Part shown: piece by piece, positions 44,089-56,450 of the stretch
How positions within the stretch are numbered: the first letter of the stretch is position 1
Layout of the letters: every line of letters begins with the position of its first letter
Assembly (NCBI RefSeq): GCF_000744945.1
Contig: NZ_JQMX01000001.1
Location: forward strand, 2,170,001-2,234,000
From: Carnobacterium maltaromaticum DSM 20342
GTDB lineage: Bacteria; Bacillota; Bacilli; Lactobacillales; Carnobacteriaceae
Reading direction: 5' to 3'
DNA length: 64,000 nt
Notes under the pieces: model-generated
What the model saw: the letters and a program-made list of their open reading frames with translations, nothing else
Told to the model about the DNA's origin: nothing
Database searches by the model: none
Translations under genes and position numbers: made by a program

Positions 44089-46854
44089 CTACCAGATTTT
44101 TATGCCAAAAATTTCTTTTAAGCCTGATAAAACTAAGGTTGGAATCGCAGGAACAAATAATACGAGTAAATAAATGTTTAACGATAAAGGTGCTGTTCCC
44201 ATCACTGTATTAAAGAATGGGATAATCGTCACTAAATAAGAACTAATCCCCGCAAATAAGACTGCAGCTATCAAATGCTTATTTTGAAACGGATTTCTTC
44301 TAAATAGTGTTTTTGAACTACGTGCATCAAATACATGCCATAATTGGCCATATACCAGTGTTAAGAAAGCCACTGTTTGTGCTTGGTTACCTGATAAGCC
44401 ACTTTTCGCTGCCCAAACAAAGGCTAAAAAGACTGTTAAACCCATGACCGTTCCACGAATTAATACACGTGACCACGTATAATTTGCCAAAACAGATTCC
44501 TTTGGATCGCGTGGTTTCTCATTCATAATATCCGACTCAGCTACATCATATCCTAATGAAAATGATGGGATGGCATCACTTACCATATTGACCCAAAGAA
44601 TCATTAAGGCTGTCAACGTTGGTGTTGAAGCTGAAACTTGTCCGATACCAGTTGTAAAGAATAGTAAACCAATTAATAAAGAAAGAACTTCAGCAACATT
44701 GGTTGTTAACTCATGACGAATAAAGTTTTTTATATTCGCATAAATCGTTCGACCGCTCTCAACAGTTTTTTCAATAGTCGTAAACTTATCATCTAATAAA
44801 ATTAAATCAGCTGAATCTTTTGTCACTTCAGTTCCAGCAATTCCCATTGCTATCCCGATATCTGCTGCTCTTAAAGCCGGAGCATCGTTGACACCATCAC
44901 CAGTCATAGCAACAATTTCACCATGCTTTTGTAATTGTTCAACAATTCTTTGTTTGTGCTCTGGTGAAACACGCGCATAAACTTGTGTATCTTTCACACG
45001 TTGGAACAACTCTTCATCAGACATTTTTTCGATTTCCGCACCTTTGATTGATGGTGCATCCACTGAATCAATAATCTTTAAATCATAAGCAATTGCCTTC
45101 GCTGTTGCTTCATGATCTCCAGTAATCATCACAACTTTGACAGAGGCTTCTTTCAACAATTCAACTGAAGCTCTAACTTCGTCTCTTGGCGGATCAATGA
45201 TCCCTGCAATTCCCGTCATGGTAAATCCAGTTTCAAGTTCTTCTACAGAACCTGTTTCAGCTTCTTCTTTTGAAATCACTTTTTCTGCTACTGCCAACGT
45301 ACGCAATGCTTCGTTAGCAAAAGATAATGTTGTTGTATCTAAAAGTTCTTTTACATCACTCGTGTCAACAAGATTGCCATTTTGTAACGTAAAGCGACTT
45401 TTTTCAATTAAAATATCTGGAGCACCTTTTGTATATAATTTATACTCATTATTTTCTTTTACAATGACACTCATCATCTTACGACTACTTGTAAAAGGCA
45501 ATACACGGTAGATTTCAATTCCTTGCTCAAGTAAAGATTCTTTCTTAAGTTGGGCTTTTTCACCTAAAATAGTCAATGCTACTTCTGTTGGATTACCAAA
45601 CGGTTTATATTTCCCATCAATAAACTTCACTTCAGCTTCATTACACAATACCGCACCTTTAACAAAATCATGATAACTTGGTGCATTTGAATCTGTACTT
45701 GTAATTTCGCCCTCTGGTCCATAGCCTTTACCAGAAACAGAATAAATTGTACCATTTGCGAAAAATTTGATGACTGTCATTTCATTTTTTGTTAATGTTC
45801 CTGTTTTATCTGAACATACATATGATGTTGCACCTAATGTTTCAACACTGCTTAGGGATTTGATTAAGCCTTTATTTTTAGCCATTTTGCTAGCTCCAAT
45901 TGTTAATACAATAGATAAAACAGCTGGCAAAGCATCTGGTATTGAAGCTACCGCTAAAGCAATTGCCGTTGATAAGACACTACCGACAGCCGAAAAAGTT
46001 AAGACTCCGGTTGCTTGGTAGGATTGGAACAAACCAACCACTAACGTAAAGACAACCACTACACCTGAAATAAGCATCAATGATCTGGTTAATTTTCCAA
46101 CCGTCATTTGCAAAGGCGAAGGTTTTGACTCAACATTTTGAAGCAACTCCGCAATTTTACCTAACTCTGTTTGTTGTCCTGTTGCCACAACAATCCCAAT
46201 TCCACTACCATTTGAGACAGTTGAACCTGAAAAGCCCATATTGGTTTGATCTCCAACTCCAACGTCACCTTCTAAAGCGTCAATTTGTTTTTGGATAGCA
46301 TCTGCTTCGCCAGTTAAATGCGATTCAATGATTTGCAGTTCTGACGTCTCTAACCAACGGATATCTGCTTCAATAAAATCGCCGACATTGACTTTCACAA
46401 TGTCTCCTGGAACTAGATCCACCGAATCATAATGTCCCCAATTTCCATTGCGCATAACAGACACTTTTCGATTAGATAGTTGTTTTAGAGCATCTAAACT
46501 TTTTTTAGCACTGATTTCTTGCCAAAAAGAGAGTGTTGCATTAATTAAAATCAAAATTAGAATCGCTGTACCTTCATAGATAGCTTCAGTTCCATGTTTG
46601 ATATCGCCCTTAATTTGCAAATCATAGTAAGCACTAAAAAAAGATAAGACAATCGCACCCATTAATACAATGACGATTGGCTCCTTAAAACTACGAAGAA
46701 AAATTCTCCAATACGGATCTGCTTTTTCTTCTTTAAGTTTATTCTCGCCAAATTTTTCTCTATTTGCTGCACTTGATGCATCAGTTAAACCTGACTCAAT
46801 CGTGACATCAAATTCTTTCAACACCTCGTGTTTTTCCTTTGTATAATACTTCAT
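44089..46854 (-). CDS. Cation-translocating P-type (Ca2+-type, P2) ATPase
   Basis: A 921-residue P2-type ATPase. The actuator motif is LTGEADA (usual form TGES), the phosphorylation site CSDKTGTLTK, the hinge MTGDGVNDAPALRAADIGIAMG, and about ten membrane helices are visible. The M4 motif is PDALPAV, with Asp where SERCA and PMCA pumps have Glu (PEGLP), and M6 reads WVNMVSDAIPSFSLGYD. Calcium or manganese export is the usual role of this bacterial group; which ion cannot be settled here. The leader carries a long hairpin that could regulate it. Confidence 0.88.
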   Translation of the reverse strand: MKYYTKEKHEVLKEFDVTIESGLTDASSAANREKFGENKLKEEKADPYWRIFLRSFKEPIVIVLMGAIVLSFFSAYYDLQIKGDIKHGTEAIYEGTAILILILINATLSFWQEISAKKSLDALKQLSNRKVSVMRNGNWGHYDSVDLVPGDIVKVNVGDFIEADIRWLETSELQIIESHLTGEADAIQKQIDALEGDVGVGDQTNMGFSGSTVSNGSGIGIVVATGQQTELGKIAELLQNVESKPSPLQMTVGKLTRSLMLISGVVVVFTLVVGLFQSYQATGVLTFSAVGSVLSTAIALAVASIPDALPAVLSIVLTIGASKMAKNKGLIKSLSSVETLGATSYVCSDKTGTLTKNEMTVIKFFANGTIYSVSGKGYGPEGEITSTDSNAPSYHDFVKGAVLCNEAEVKFIDGKYKPFGNPTEVALTILGEKAQLKKESLLEQGIEIYRVLPFTSSRKMMSVIVKENNEYKLYTKGAPDILIEKSRFTLQNGNLVDTSDVKELLDTTTLSFANEALRTLAVAEKVISKEEAETGSVEELETGFTMTGIAGIIDPPRDEVRASVELLKEASVKVVMITGDHEATAKAIAYDLKIIDSVDAPSIKGAEIEKMSDEELFQRVKDTQVYARVSPEHKQRIVEQLQKHGEIVAMTGDGVNDAPALRAADIGIAMGIAGTEVTKDSADLILLDDKFTTIEKTVESGRTIYANIKNFIRHELTTNVAEVLSLLIGLLFFTTGIGQVSASTPTLTALMILWVNMVSDAIPSFSLGYDVAESDIMNEKPRDPKESVLANYTWSRVLIRGTVMGLTVFLAFVWAAKSGLSGNQAQTVAFLTLVYGQLWHVFDARSSKTLFRRNPFQNKHLIAAVLFAGISSYLVTIIPFFNTVMGTAPLSLNIYLLVLFVPAIPTLVLSGLKEIFGIKIW

Positions 46855-46895
46855 CCAAACATTCCCTCCATTTATGTTTCTTTCAAATTAAACAC

Positions 46896-47002
46896 AAAAA
46901 AGAGCGCAAGCAATCAAGATGTTCTCCTCACCCTTGGAGAACTATGTCTTGAAAGCTTGCGCCCAACCTAGTTTTTTTGTATTTACTTGTATTACTATTA
47001 TA
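46896..47002 (-). promoter_or_regulatory. Promoter and long leader hairpin of the P-type ATPase gene
   Basis: An extended -10 (TGGTATAAT; TATAAT at 47002-46997) starts a leader that soon forms GCGCAAGC/GCTTGCGC enclosing TCAAGA/TCTTGA and GTTCTCC/GGAGAAC, then TCTTTTTT. This is a complete intrinsic terminator 40 bases before the ATPase ATG and inside its own transcript, hence an attenuator. I do not see the conserved motifs of the manganese yybP-ykoY riboswitch. Confidence 0.6.
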
Positions 47003-47281
47003 CCACTTTTTTCACTATTTATTTTAAATTATGAGAAAATTCTAGTTAAAAAATGAAAATTTTTTTTATTCACTTTCTCCTTCTCTTTTAAGATGTTTAA
47101 TAAATAGTTTTAGTGTAACCTTATAGCGTAGAACTGAGTTATTTAAACAGTTCTACAATATTTTTTTAATATGCAAAAAAACAGGTAATTTCTAGATAAA
47201 CTCCATACATACTCCAGATTGTCTTGATAAACTAAAGTCATCAGAAATACATATGAATTTATAAAGAATGGAGGTCTTGAT

Positions 47282-47356
47282 ATGGCAATTCTAATTTTAG
47301 TTGGGGCATTTGTTTGTTATTTTTGTTTTAGTATTATTGAGAAGATGGAAAACTAA
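47282..47356 (+). CDS. 24-residue membrane microprotein
   Basis: ATG with GGAGG seven bases upstream opens a 24-residue peptide, MAILILVGAFVCYFCFSII followed by EKMEN: one hydrophobic helix with two Cys and a charged C-terminus. A terminator follows at once, so this is a self-contained transcription unit. It resembles KdpF-sized transporter microproteins or single-helix toxins, but no kdp genes or antisense promoter are evident. The flanks 47003-47281 and 47390-47647 show no other gene. Confidence 0.55.
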   Translation: MAILILVGAFVCYFCFSIIEKMEN

Positions 47357-47389
47357 AAAAGGGAAACCAATAATTGATTTCTCTTTTTT
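47355..47389 (+). terminator. Terminator of the microprotein gene
   Basis: AAAAAAGGGAAA / TTTCTCTTTTTT stem starting at the stop codon, ending in a T-run. Confidence 0.6.
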
Positions 47390-47647
47390 GAGACTGCCCT
47401 CTTACAAGCGCCTCCGCCTTATTGGCTATCCATCCTCATCAGCATCCCTATCATAAAAACAAGCAATTAATTTTCTAATAGTACTTTGCAAATAAACTTC
47501 TCTTTTTTACTATATCACTTACGTAACAAAAAAAGTTATCTAAGAGAACTTCTTTTTAAATTCCAGCTAAAAAAGAAACCCTTTTCTTTTTGACTTGTAT
47601 AGAGTAGAATCAACTCAAATAGGTCACTGAAATTTAGGAGGATAAAA

Positions 47648-48502
47648 ATGAACATACATAAAATTTTGAATAACAACGTTTTAATCGCTATTGACGATAA
47701 CGGAATCGAACAAGTTATGATGGGAAAAGGCATTGGATTCAAACAAAATGCTGGTGACCCTGTAGACATTACACGAGCTGATAAGATTTTCCATTTAGAA
47801 AATAACGGATTAAAACAACATTTTAATTCGCTAATTGATGAAGTACCTTATCCAATTTTAAAGGTTACTGAAGAATTTATTGATATTTCCAAACAGCGAC
47901 TAAAGCAAAAACTCAACGAAAGTTTACATGTTTCTTTAGTTGACCATATTTATCATGCCCTAAAGCGACACGAAAATGAACAAACTATTAGCAACTCATT
48001 AGTATGGGAAATCAACCGGCTTTATCCTGCCGAGTTTGGACTAGCCAAAGAATTTTTGACTATGATTCAAACTGAAATTGCAATCGAACTCCCTATTGAT
48101 GAAGCTGGTTTTATCGCTATGCACTTGATCAATGCCGAAATGAATGAAGAGATGAACGCTACTGTTGCCAGTACAAAGGAAGTCGCAGCAATTTTAAAGA
48201 TTGTTAAGTACCATTTAGGCGCAGAATTTGATGAGGAATCCTTAAATTTCTACCGCTTTTTAACGCATCTTAGATTTTTTGTTCAACGTGTTAGTAAAAA
48301 TCATTTACTCGAAAATGAAGATCCAGAACTCTATTTAATGATGAAAAAAAAATATCCGCAAGCATATACTTGTACCACAAAAATTGCAGAATATATCTAT
48401 GCAACTTTTCACATTGATTTGACCTCTGAAGAGATGTTGTATTTGCTCATTCACTTAAAACGTTTAAAAATAAGAGATAAAGCACTTACAAATAAAGATT
48501 GA
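47648..48502 (+). CDS. licT: BglG/LicT-family transcriptional antiterminator
   Basis: A 284-residue RNA-binding antiterminator: N-terminal CAT domain (KILNNNVLIAIDDNGIEQVMMGKGIGFKQNAGDPVD) and two PRD domains with the phosphorylatable His pairs (for example SLVDHIYHALKRHE in PRD1; LTHLRFFVQRV and LLIHLKRLKI in PRD2). With beta-glucoside present it binds the RAT site at 48561 and prevents termination before bglP. The stop codon TGA lies inside the -35 element of the next promoter. SD is AGGAGG. Confidence 0.92.
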   Translation: MNIHKILNNNVLIAIDDNGIEQVMMGKGIGFKQNAGDPVDITRADKIFHLENNGLKQHFNSLIDEVPYPILKVTEEFIDISKQRLKQKLNESLHVSLVDHIYHALKRHENEQTISNSLVWEINRLYPAEFGLAKEFLTMIQTEIAIELPIDEAGFIAMHLINAEMNEEMNATVASTKEVAAILKIVKYHLGAEFDEESLNFYRFLTHLRFFVQRVSKNHLLENEDPELYLMMKKKYPQAYTCTTKIAEYIYATFHIDLTSEEMLYLLIHLKRLKIRDKALTNKD

Positions 48503-48661
48503 CAACCCTTTTTGGAAGTGCTATCATTTGGATAAGTTCATATACGAATGTAACAGGTTAGAGGATTGTGACTGTTCGGCAGGCGACACCTAAACTTTTA
48601 CTAAAGAAGATTTACAGGCAAACTGTATACTTTTTTAGTAAGGGTTTAGGTTTTTCTTTTG
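48499..48661 (+). promoter_or_regulatory. bglP promoter, RAT antiterminator site and terminator
   Basis: TTGACA (48499-48504), a 17-bp spacer and TATCAT (48522-48527) form a consensus promoter. The leader has a LicT-type RAT (GGATTGTGACTG...GGCAGGCGACACC, 48563-48590), overlapped by a terminator (CCTAAAC...TTTACTAAA with TTTAGTAA...GGTTTAGG, then TTTTTCTTTT, to 48661). RAT folding excludes the terminator, the standard LicT switch. Confidence 0.88.
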
Positions 48662-48763
48662 CCAAAAATAGGGTCCGGAACTTATTTGACTGTTGAAACA
48701 TGTCTGTCCCTTAACTTGAAAATAAACGGATCAACAAACTTTTTATCATAGGAGGATTTTAAA

Positions 48764-52109
<3,346 letters not shown>

Positions 52110-52111
52110 AA

Positions 52112-52260
52112 TTGACTGGATAAATACAAACATGCTATAATAAAAAAGAAAACGTGCTAGTAACACGTCCCTTTGATGTAGAACCGTTTAAGACGGTAGC
52201 TTAGTTTAATTAGTTAAAAAATAACCGAATCACTCGCTAAAGTAGACGGTTATTTTTTTT
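52112..52260 (+). ncRNA. Antitoxin-type small RNA with promoter and terminator
   Basis: TTGACT (52112-52117), 18-bp spacer and TATAAT (52136-52141) form a strong promoter beginning at the bglA stop. The RNA (about 52148-52260) has hairpins ACGTG...CACGT and ACCGTTTAAGACGGT and ends in the terminator AATAACCG/CGGTTATTTTTTTT. The 3' part is antisense to the C-terminal end of a holin-like toxin ORF on the other strand. This is the layout of type I toxin-antitoxin loci of the TxpA/RatA kind, the RNA being the antitoxin. Confidence 0.6.
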
Positions 52261-52338
52261 GTCTTTTTTTAGTACGTCAACTACAAGCTTGGTCAAGGCA
52301 AGAATAAACATTCCTAAACTAAAAAAATAAGAGGTCAA
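52237..52338 (-). pseudogene. N-terminally decayed holin-like type I toxin (Hol_Tox family)
   Basis: The minus strand encodes a 33-residue frame ending SLGMFILALTKLVVDVL then KKDKKNNRLL. The core matches the holin-like toxin family (typical form SFGMFILALLTLVxxLIKKxKK). The usual start (Met-Ser-Val-x-x-Ala-Leu) is gone: a terminator-like hairpin (AGAGATCAATTAATCA / complement, 52329-52367) sits where the N-terminus and its SD should be. Only a TTG without SD could start it. It converges on the small RNA, sharing its terminator region. Confidence 0.6.
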
Positions 52339-52507
52339 CTAATCATTCATTGATTAATTGATCTCTTTCTTTAATTTAAGGAAAACAACTTTTCCGACTA
52401 TTTAAAATTTATTTTTTCAATTTGCTAAAAAAATAAGAGTACGTAGGAATTTGTAACTCCCTCCATACTCTGCCTAATTTTAATCCAAATACTTAAAAAT
52501 TAAACCA

Positions 52508-52888
52508 CTATTTCTTCTTCTTCCAACTAATCGATTTCACAGCACGCTTCATGACATCAAAGAAACTTAAAGATTGGATCATATCAGCGGGATCAACATA
52601 CTCTCGCATGGCCCGTAAAACTGTTTTCGGTTTCTTAGAAGAAAATGTGTACGTACCATTTTTTTTCGTTTCAATCGCATAACGCGGAATCCATTTGCCT
52701 TTAAACATAACCGAGGCAATAACATGATTTACTTCTTCCCAAGGAATTTGAATAAACTTGCGAGCATCTCTGGCATTGTAAAATTCAAAGCCTTTATCGC
52801 CAATCATAATTTTCCCATAATCAGTTAATCCTGTAAAAGCAGTAGCGTCTATTACCAAATCGACTTTTGTATTAATTGACTCAACCAT
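52508..52888 (-). CDS. manO: DUF956 protein (ManO), mannose PTS-associated
   Basis: A 126-residue protein of the DUF956 family, encoded almost only beside mannose-type PTS genes. Features: VDLVIDATAFTGLTDYGKIMIGDKGFEFYN, then FIQIPWEEVNHVIASVMFKGKWIPRYAIET, a PH-like beta domain, and a basic tail. In lactic acid bacteria ManO is reported as a modulator of the man operon. It lies after the operon's terminator (53001-53022), so it may have its own promoter or rely on read-through. Confidence 0.85.
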   Translation of the reverse strand: MVESINTKVDLVIDATAFTGLTDYGKIMIGDKGFEFYNARDARKFIQIPWEEVNHVIASVMFKGKWIPRYAIETKKNGTYTFSSKKPKTVLRAMREYVDPADMIQSLSFFDVMKRAVKSISWKKKK

Positions 52889-53000
52889 AATCTCTGCTCC
52901 ATTTCATCTAACTTATTTTATTTAGTATACCATTTTTTAAGTACTTAGCGTTACAAAAATAACACTACTTCCAAAATTCACTCTAACCAATTGAAATAAA

Positions 53001-53022
53001 AAAGCTCGGGCAAAGCCCGAGC
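53001..53022 (-). terminator. Terminator of the mannose PTS operon
   Basis: GCTCGGGC / GCCCGAGC with a three-base loop and a T-run on the minus strand, 13 bases after the IID stop. Confidence 0.85.
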
Positions 53023-53034
53023 GATCTAATCATA

Positions 53035-53958
53035 TTATAAAAGTCCGATTACGTGGCCAAGTACACCGACTACGAATAAACCAAGGATAATAACGATTGG
53101 GCTAACTTTTTTCTTAAGCAACCACATACAGAAGAATGTTAACATTAAAGCAGCTAGACCAGGAATTAATTGATCTAAGTTATCTTGTAATGTTGTAACT
53201 TTTATAGGTGAAAGTGCCATACCAGAGTTAACTTGTTCAAAGGCTTTTTGCATGCCTTCGCCGCCACCAGGTAGGTTACCCCATTCAATATATGCACCTT
53301 TGTCTAACTTAACTTCAGAAACAGTTGGCAAGAATTTAATCGATACCCACCGCTGTACTAAAGCTGCCAGAACAAACATACCGAGGATTGATGCTCCTTT
53401 AGTAATATCTTGTAATAATCCACCTGAAAGATCATCTGTGATTTTAGAACCGGCTTTATAACCAAATTCTTGTGTATACCACATGAATCCCCAACGAATT
53501 AAGTTCCAAGCTACGAAGAAAATGATTGGACCTAAGATATTTCCACCCATTGCTAATGATGCTCCTAGAGCACCTAACATTGGACGAACAGTAAACCAGA
53601 AGACTGGATCACCAACACCAGCTAAAGGACCCATCATACCGACTTTAACCCCTTGAATCGCTACATCATCAACTGGTGCTCCATTTGCACGTTCTTCCTC
53701 AAGTGCTAAAGTAACTCCTAGAATTGGTGAAGCAATATACGGGTGAGTATTAAAGAACTCTAAGTGACGTTTCAGTGCTGCTGCACGATCTTCTTTTGTT
53801 GAATATAATTTTTTAATTGCTGGGATCATTGAAAATGCCCAACCACCATTTTGCATACGTTCATAGTTCCAAGAACCTTGAATAAATGTTGAACGCCATG
53901 CAACGGCTAAACGATCTTTTTTAGTTAATACAATTTTCTCTGCCATTTTTTCTGCCAT
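53035..53958 (-). CDS. manZ: PTS mannose-family IID component
   Basis: A 307-residue IID subunit of the mannose-type PTS permease. TKKDRLAVAWRSTFIQGSWNYERMQNGGWAFSMIPAIKKLY is the family N-terminus; PLAGVGDPVFWFTVRPMLGALGASLA and the C-terminal helices complete it. With IIC it forms the membrane channel, used for glucose and mannose uptake and also a known receptor for class IIa bacteriocins. The extra loop (about residues 195-235) is like that of the ManZ group targeted by such bacteriocins. Overall family is certain; sugar specificity is inferred. Confidence 0.92.
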   Translation of the reverse strand: MAEKMAEKIVLTKKDRLAVAWRSTFIQGSWNYERMQNGGWAFSMIPAIKKLYSTKEDRAAALKRHLEFFNTHPYIASPILGVTLALEEERANGAPVDDVAIQGVKVGMMGPLAGVGDPVFWFTVRPMLGALGASLAMGGNILGPIIFFVAWNLIRWGFMWYTQEFGYKAGSKITDDLSGGLLQDITKGASILGMFVLAALVQRWVSIKFLPTVSEVKLDKGAYIEWGNLPGGGEGMQKAFEQVNSGMALSPIKVTTLQDNLDQLIPGLAALMLTFFCMWLLKKKVSPIVIILGLFVVGVLGHVIGLL

Positions 53959-53985
53959 TTCTCTTTCCCTCGCTTTCTTTTTAAA

Positions 53986-54789
53986 TTAATAGTCGTTCAA
54001 GATATCGCCTAACGGATCACCGGAGTTACCGCCACCGCCGCCATTTGAAGAACCACCCATTTTAGAAAGGTTCAAGTAGATGAAGGCTAAAGCAAGACCT
54101 AATGCACCAAGTGCGATTAATGTTAATTGAGAAATTGCTGCTACAACGAAACCAATAATGAAGAATGGCCATACTTCTTTTGTTGCCATCATGTTGATAA
54201 CTAATGCGTAACCAACAGCAACGACCATACCACCACCAATTGCCATACCTTCAGTTAACCATGCAGGCATTGATTCTAAGAAAGATTGAACTGTTTCTGC
54301 TGGGATAAATAAAAGTGCTGCTGCAGGAATCGCAATACGAATCCCTTGTAAACATACGGCAAAAATGTGTAATGCTTCGATTTTTTTGAAGTTTCCTTCT
54401 TCTGCAGCCGTGTCCATCATGTGAACAATCGGTACAGCGGCTGTACGAACAACCATTGTTAAGAAAAGACCTGCTACTGCAAGAGGTACTGCAATCGCGA
54501 TTGCTGAAGGAATACCTTTTTCACCTTGACCACCTAATACTAAAATAATTGCTGATGCTACTGATGCCAAGGCTGCATCTGGTGCTACCGCTGCTCCGAT
54601 ATTTGCCCATCCAAGCGCGATCATTTGAAGTGTACCACCAAGAATAATACCGGCCGTTAAATTACCTGTTACCAAACCGATTAAGGTACATGCTACTAGT
54701 GGTTGGTGAAATTGAAATTCATCTAAAATTCCTTCCATACCAGCTAGAAAAGCGATAAGAATTACTAAAACCATTGATATAATAGACAT
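53986..54789 (-). CDS. manY: PTS mannose-family IIC component
   Basis: A 267-residue membrane subunit (IIC) with about seven helices. The family start SIISMVLVILIAFLAGMEGILDEFQFHQPLVACTLIGLVTGN includes the conserved region that binds class IIa bacteriocins. GGTLQMIALGWANIGAAVAPDAALASV is a further signature. A Gly-rich C-terminal tail (MGGSSNGGGGGNSGDPLGDIL) is typical of Gram-positive ManY. It is third in the operon IIB-IIAB-IIC-IID. GGAGGCG precedes the start. Confidence 0.92.
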   Translation of the reverse strand: MSIISMVLVILIAFLAGMEGILDEFQFHQPLVACTLIGLVTGNLTAGIILGGTLQMIALGWANIGAAVAPDAALASVASAIILVLGGQGEKGIPSAIAIAVPLAVAGLFLTMVVRTAAVPIVHMMDTAAEEGNFKKIEALHIFAVCLQGIRIAIPAAALLFIPAETVQSFLESMPAWLTEGMAIGGGMVVAVGYALVINMMATKEVWPFFIIGFVVAAISQLTLIALGALGLALAFIYLNLSKMGGSSNGGGGGNSGDPLGDILNDY

Positions 54790-54821
54790 AATACGCCTCC
54801 TATTTTTAATTTATTGTGTGA

Positions 54822-55814
54822 CTATGCGTTTGCTAATTCAGATTTTGCTTTTTTCAAGATATCTTCCATGTTTGCGCTAGAATCATTTGGTACTTTACGT
54901 ACATCAAATTTAACACCTTTTGCTTTTAGATTTTCGAAAGCATCAACATCTGCTTGTCCCATAGAAAGTACTTTACTAACAACGACTTTTCCAACTGAAT
55001 GAGCCATAGAACCAACGTTAACTTCTTCGATATCTACTCCGCCTTCAACTGCTCTAAGAACATCTTGTGGGTTTTCAAATAACAATAATGCTTTTGTATT
55101 CCCAAAACGAGGATCTTTTGCAATTTCAATCATTTTCTCAACTGGAATAACATTTGCTTTTACTCCAGGTGGAGCTGCTTGTTCAATTAATTTTTTACGT
55201 AAATCATCTTTAGATACTGCATCTGAAACAACAATAATACGGTTTGGTTGAGTTGATTTTGTCCATGCAGTAGCTACTTGACCATGCAATAAACGAGAAT
55301 CGACACGTACTAAAACCATTTTTAATTTGCCATCGCCAACAACAGTTCCTGGAGCAAGTGCTCCTTTTGGAAGTGCATCTTCAGTAACTGCAGCAGAAGT
55401 TGCTTCTTCTGGCTCCAATTCTTCAGGTTTCACTCGAACACCTTCTTTTGCAGTTCCAATGATATGGGTTGCAATTTCTTGTGCAGAAGTCATTGAAAAA
55501 CGAGACGCGTAAGCTTCAATTACCATTGGTAAACTCATACCAGCAACAATTGCCCACTTATCTTTATGTTCTTCAAACAAGCTGCTCGCTTGATTAAATG
55601 GAGTACCGCCCCATAAATCAACTAAGAATAAAACTTCGTCTTGATTGTCAAAAGATGCAATTGCTTCTTGCATTTTTGCTTTGACGTCATCAGGACCTTC
55701 GCTAGGCATCAACGTAACGGCCTTAACGTTTTCTTGTTCGCCAAAAATCATTGCGCCAGATTGCAAGATACCTTCAGCGAATTCGCCATGACTTGCTAGG
55801 ATAATTCCTACCAT
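54822..55814 (-). CDS. manX: PTS mannose-family IIAB component
   Basis: A 330-residue cytosolic phosphocarrier. IIA (1-about 130) has the phosphohistidine His9 in GIILASHGEFAEGIL and FLVDLWGGTPFNQAS. A hinge rich in Ala/Glu/Pro leads to IIB (from about 165), with the phospho-His in VRVDSRLLHGQVATAW and APPGVKANVIPVEKMI. It carries phosphate from HPr to the incoming sugar and, in LevR-type operons, also feeds the regulator's PRD domains. GGAGGTAG precedes the start. Confidence 0.92.
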   Translation of the reverse strand: MVGIILASHGEFAEGILQSGAMIFGEQENVKAVTLMPSEGPDDVKAKMQEAIASFDNQDEVLFLVDLWGGTPFNQASSLFEEHKDKWAIVAGMSLPMVIEAYASRFSMTSAQEIATHIIGTAKEGVRVKPEELEPEEATSAAVTEDALPKGALAPGTVVGDGKLKMVLVRVDSRLLHGQVATAWTKSTQPNRIIVVSDAVSKDDLRKKLIEQAAPPGVKANVIPVEKMIEIAKDPRFGNTKALLLFENPQDVLRAVEGGVDIEEVNVGSMAHSVGKVVVSKVLSMGQADVDAFENLKAKGVKFDVRKVPNDSSANMEDILKKAKSELANA

Positions 55815-55914
55815 CTCTCTACCTCCTAAATAATTTATCTTTATTTTTGACCTGTGACTTGAATATAGTTAACACCACCACACCCTCTCAAGTTCTGTCA
55901 TTAATTCAAAGCTA

Positions 55915-56409
55915 CTAAAGTTTAGCTTTTTTTAAAACATCCATCAAGTTTTGTTGACTATCGGTAATAACTTTGCGAATCTCTAATTCAATTCCCCGGC
56001 TATCTAAATACGTAAAAGCCTTCAAATCATCATCATCAATCGCAATTGTATTCGAAATCATTTTCTTTCCTGTAGTATAGCCCATTGCTCCAATATTTAC
56101 TGTTGGAAAATAAATACCTGCTTGAACCATTTTTGCTACTTCAACTGGATTGGTAAACAATAAGATCACTCGAACATTATCAAATAATTTATTTGAATAC
56201 ACTTCAATCATTTTAGCTACCGTAATGACATTAACTTTAATGCCAGGCGGAGCTGCTTGTTGAAGCAATGTTTTTCGCAGATTATCTTTGGTAACAGCGT
56301 CACTAACCACGATCATACGCTGGATATCTAGCCGTTTAGCCCAAACCGTGGCAACTTGCCCATGGATTAGTCGATCATCAATTCTTACTAAGCGGATATC
56401 AATCGCCAA
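55915..56409 (-). CDS. Second, separate PTS mannose-family IIB protein
   Basis: A 164-residue free-standing IIB domain. LVRIDDRLIHGQVATVWAKRLDIQRMIVVSDAV holds the phospho-His, and QQAAPPGIKVNVITVAKMIE matches the IIB half of the neighbouring IIAB. The operon thus encodes two IIB domains for one IIC/IID pair. It is the first gene after the sigma-54 promoter, 100 bases before manX, with TTG start and GAGGGG SD. In other Firmicutes such an extra IIB (MpoB-type) acts as a sensor that phosphorylates the LevR-like activator; that role is inferred here. Confidence 0.85.
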   Translation of the reverse strand: MAIDIRLVRIDDRLIHGQVATVWAKRLDIQRMIVVSDAVTKDNLRKTLLQQAAPPGIKVNVITVAKMIEVYSNKLFDNVRVILLFTNPVEVAKMVQAGIYFPTVNIGAMGYTTGKKMISNTIAIDDDDLKAFTYLDSRGIELEIRKVITDSQQNLMDVLKKAKL

Positions 56410-56450
56410 AACAATCCCCTCTTTCTTATTTACTATCCACTAAATATATA

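Noticed and set aside
46896..46962. yybP-ykoY manganese riboswitch before the P-type ATPase
   Set aside because: The conserved internal-loop motifs of that family are not visible; only a nested hairpin with a T-run is.
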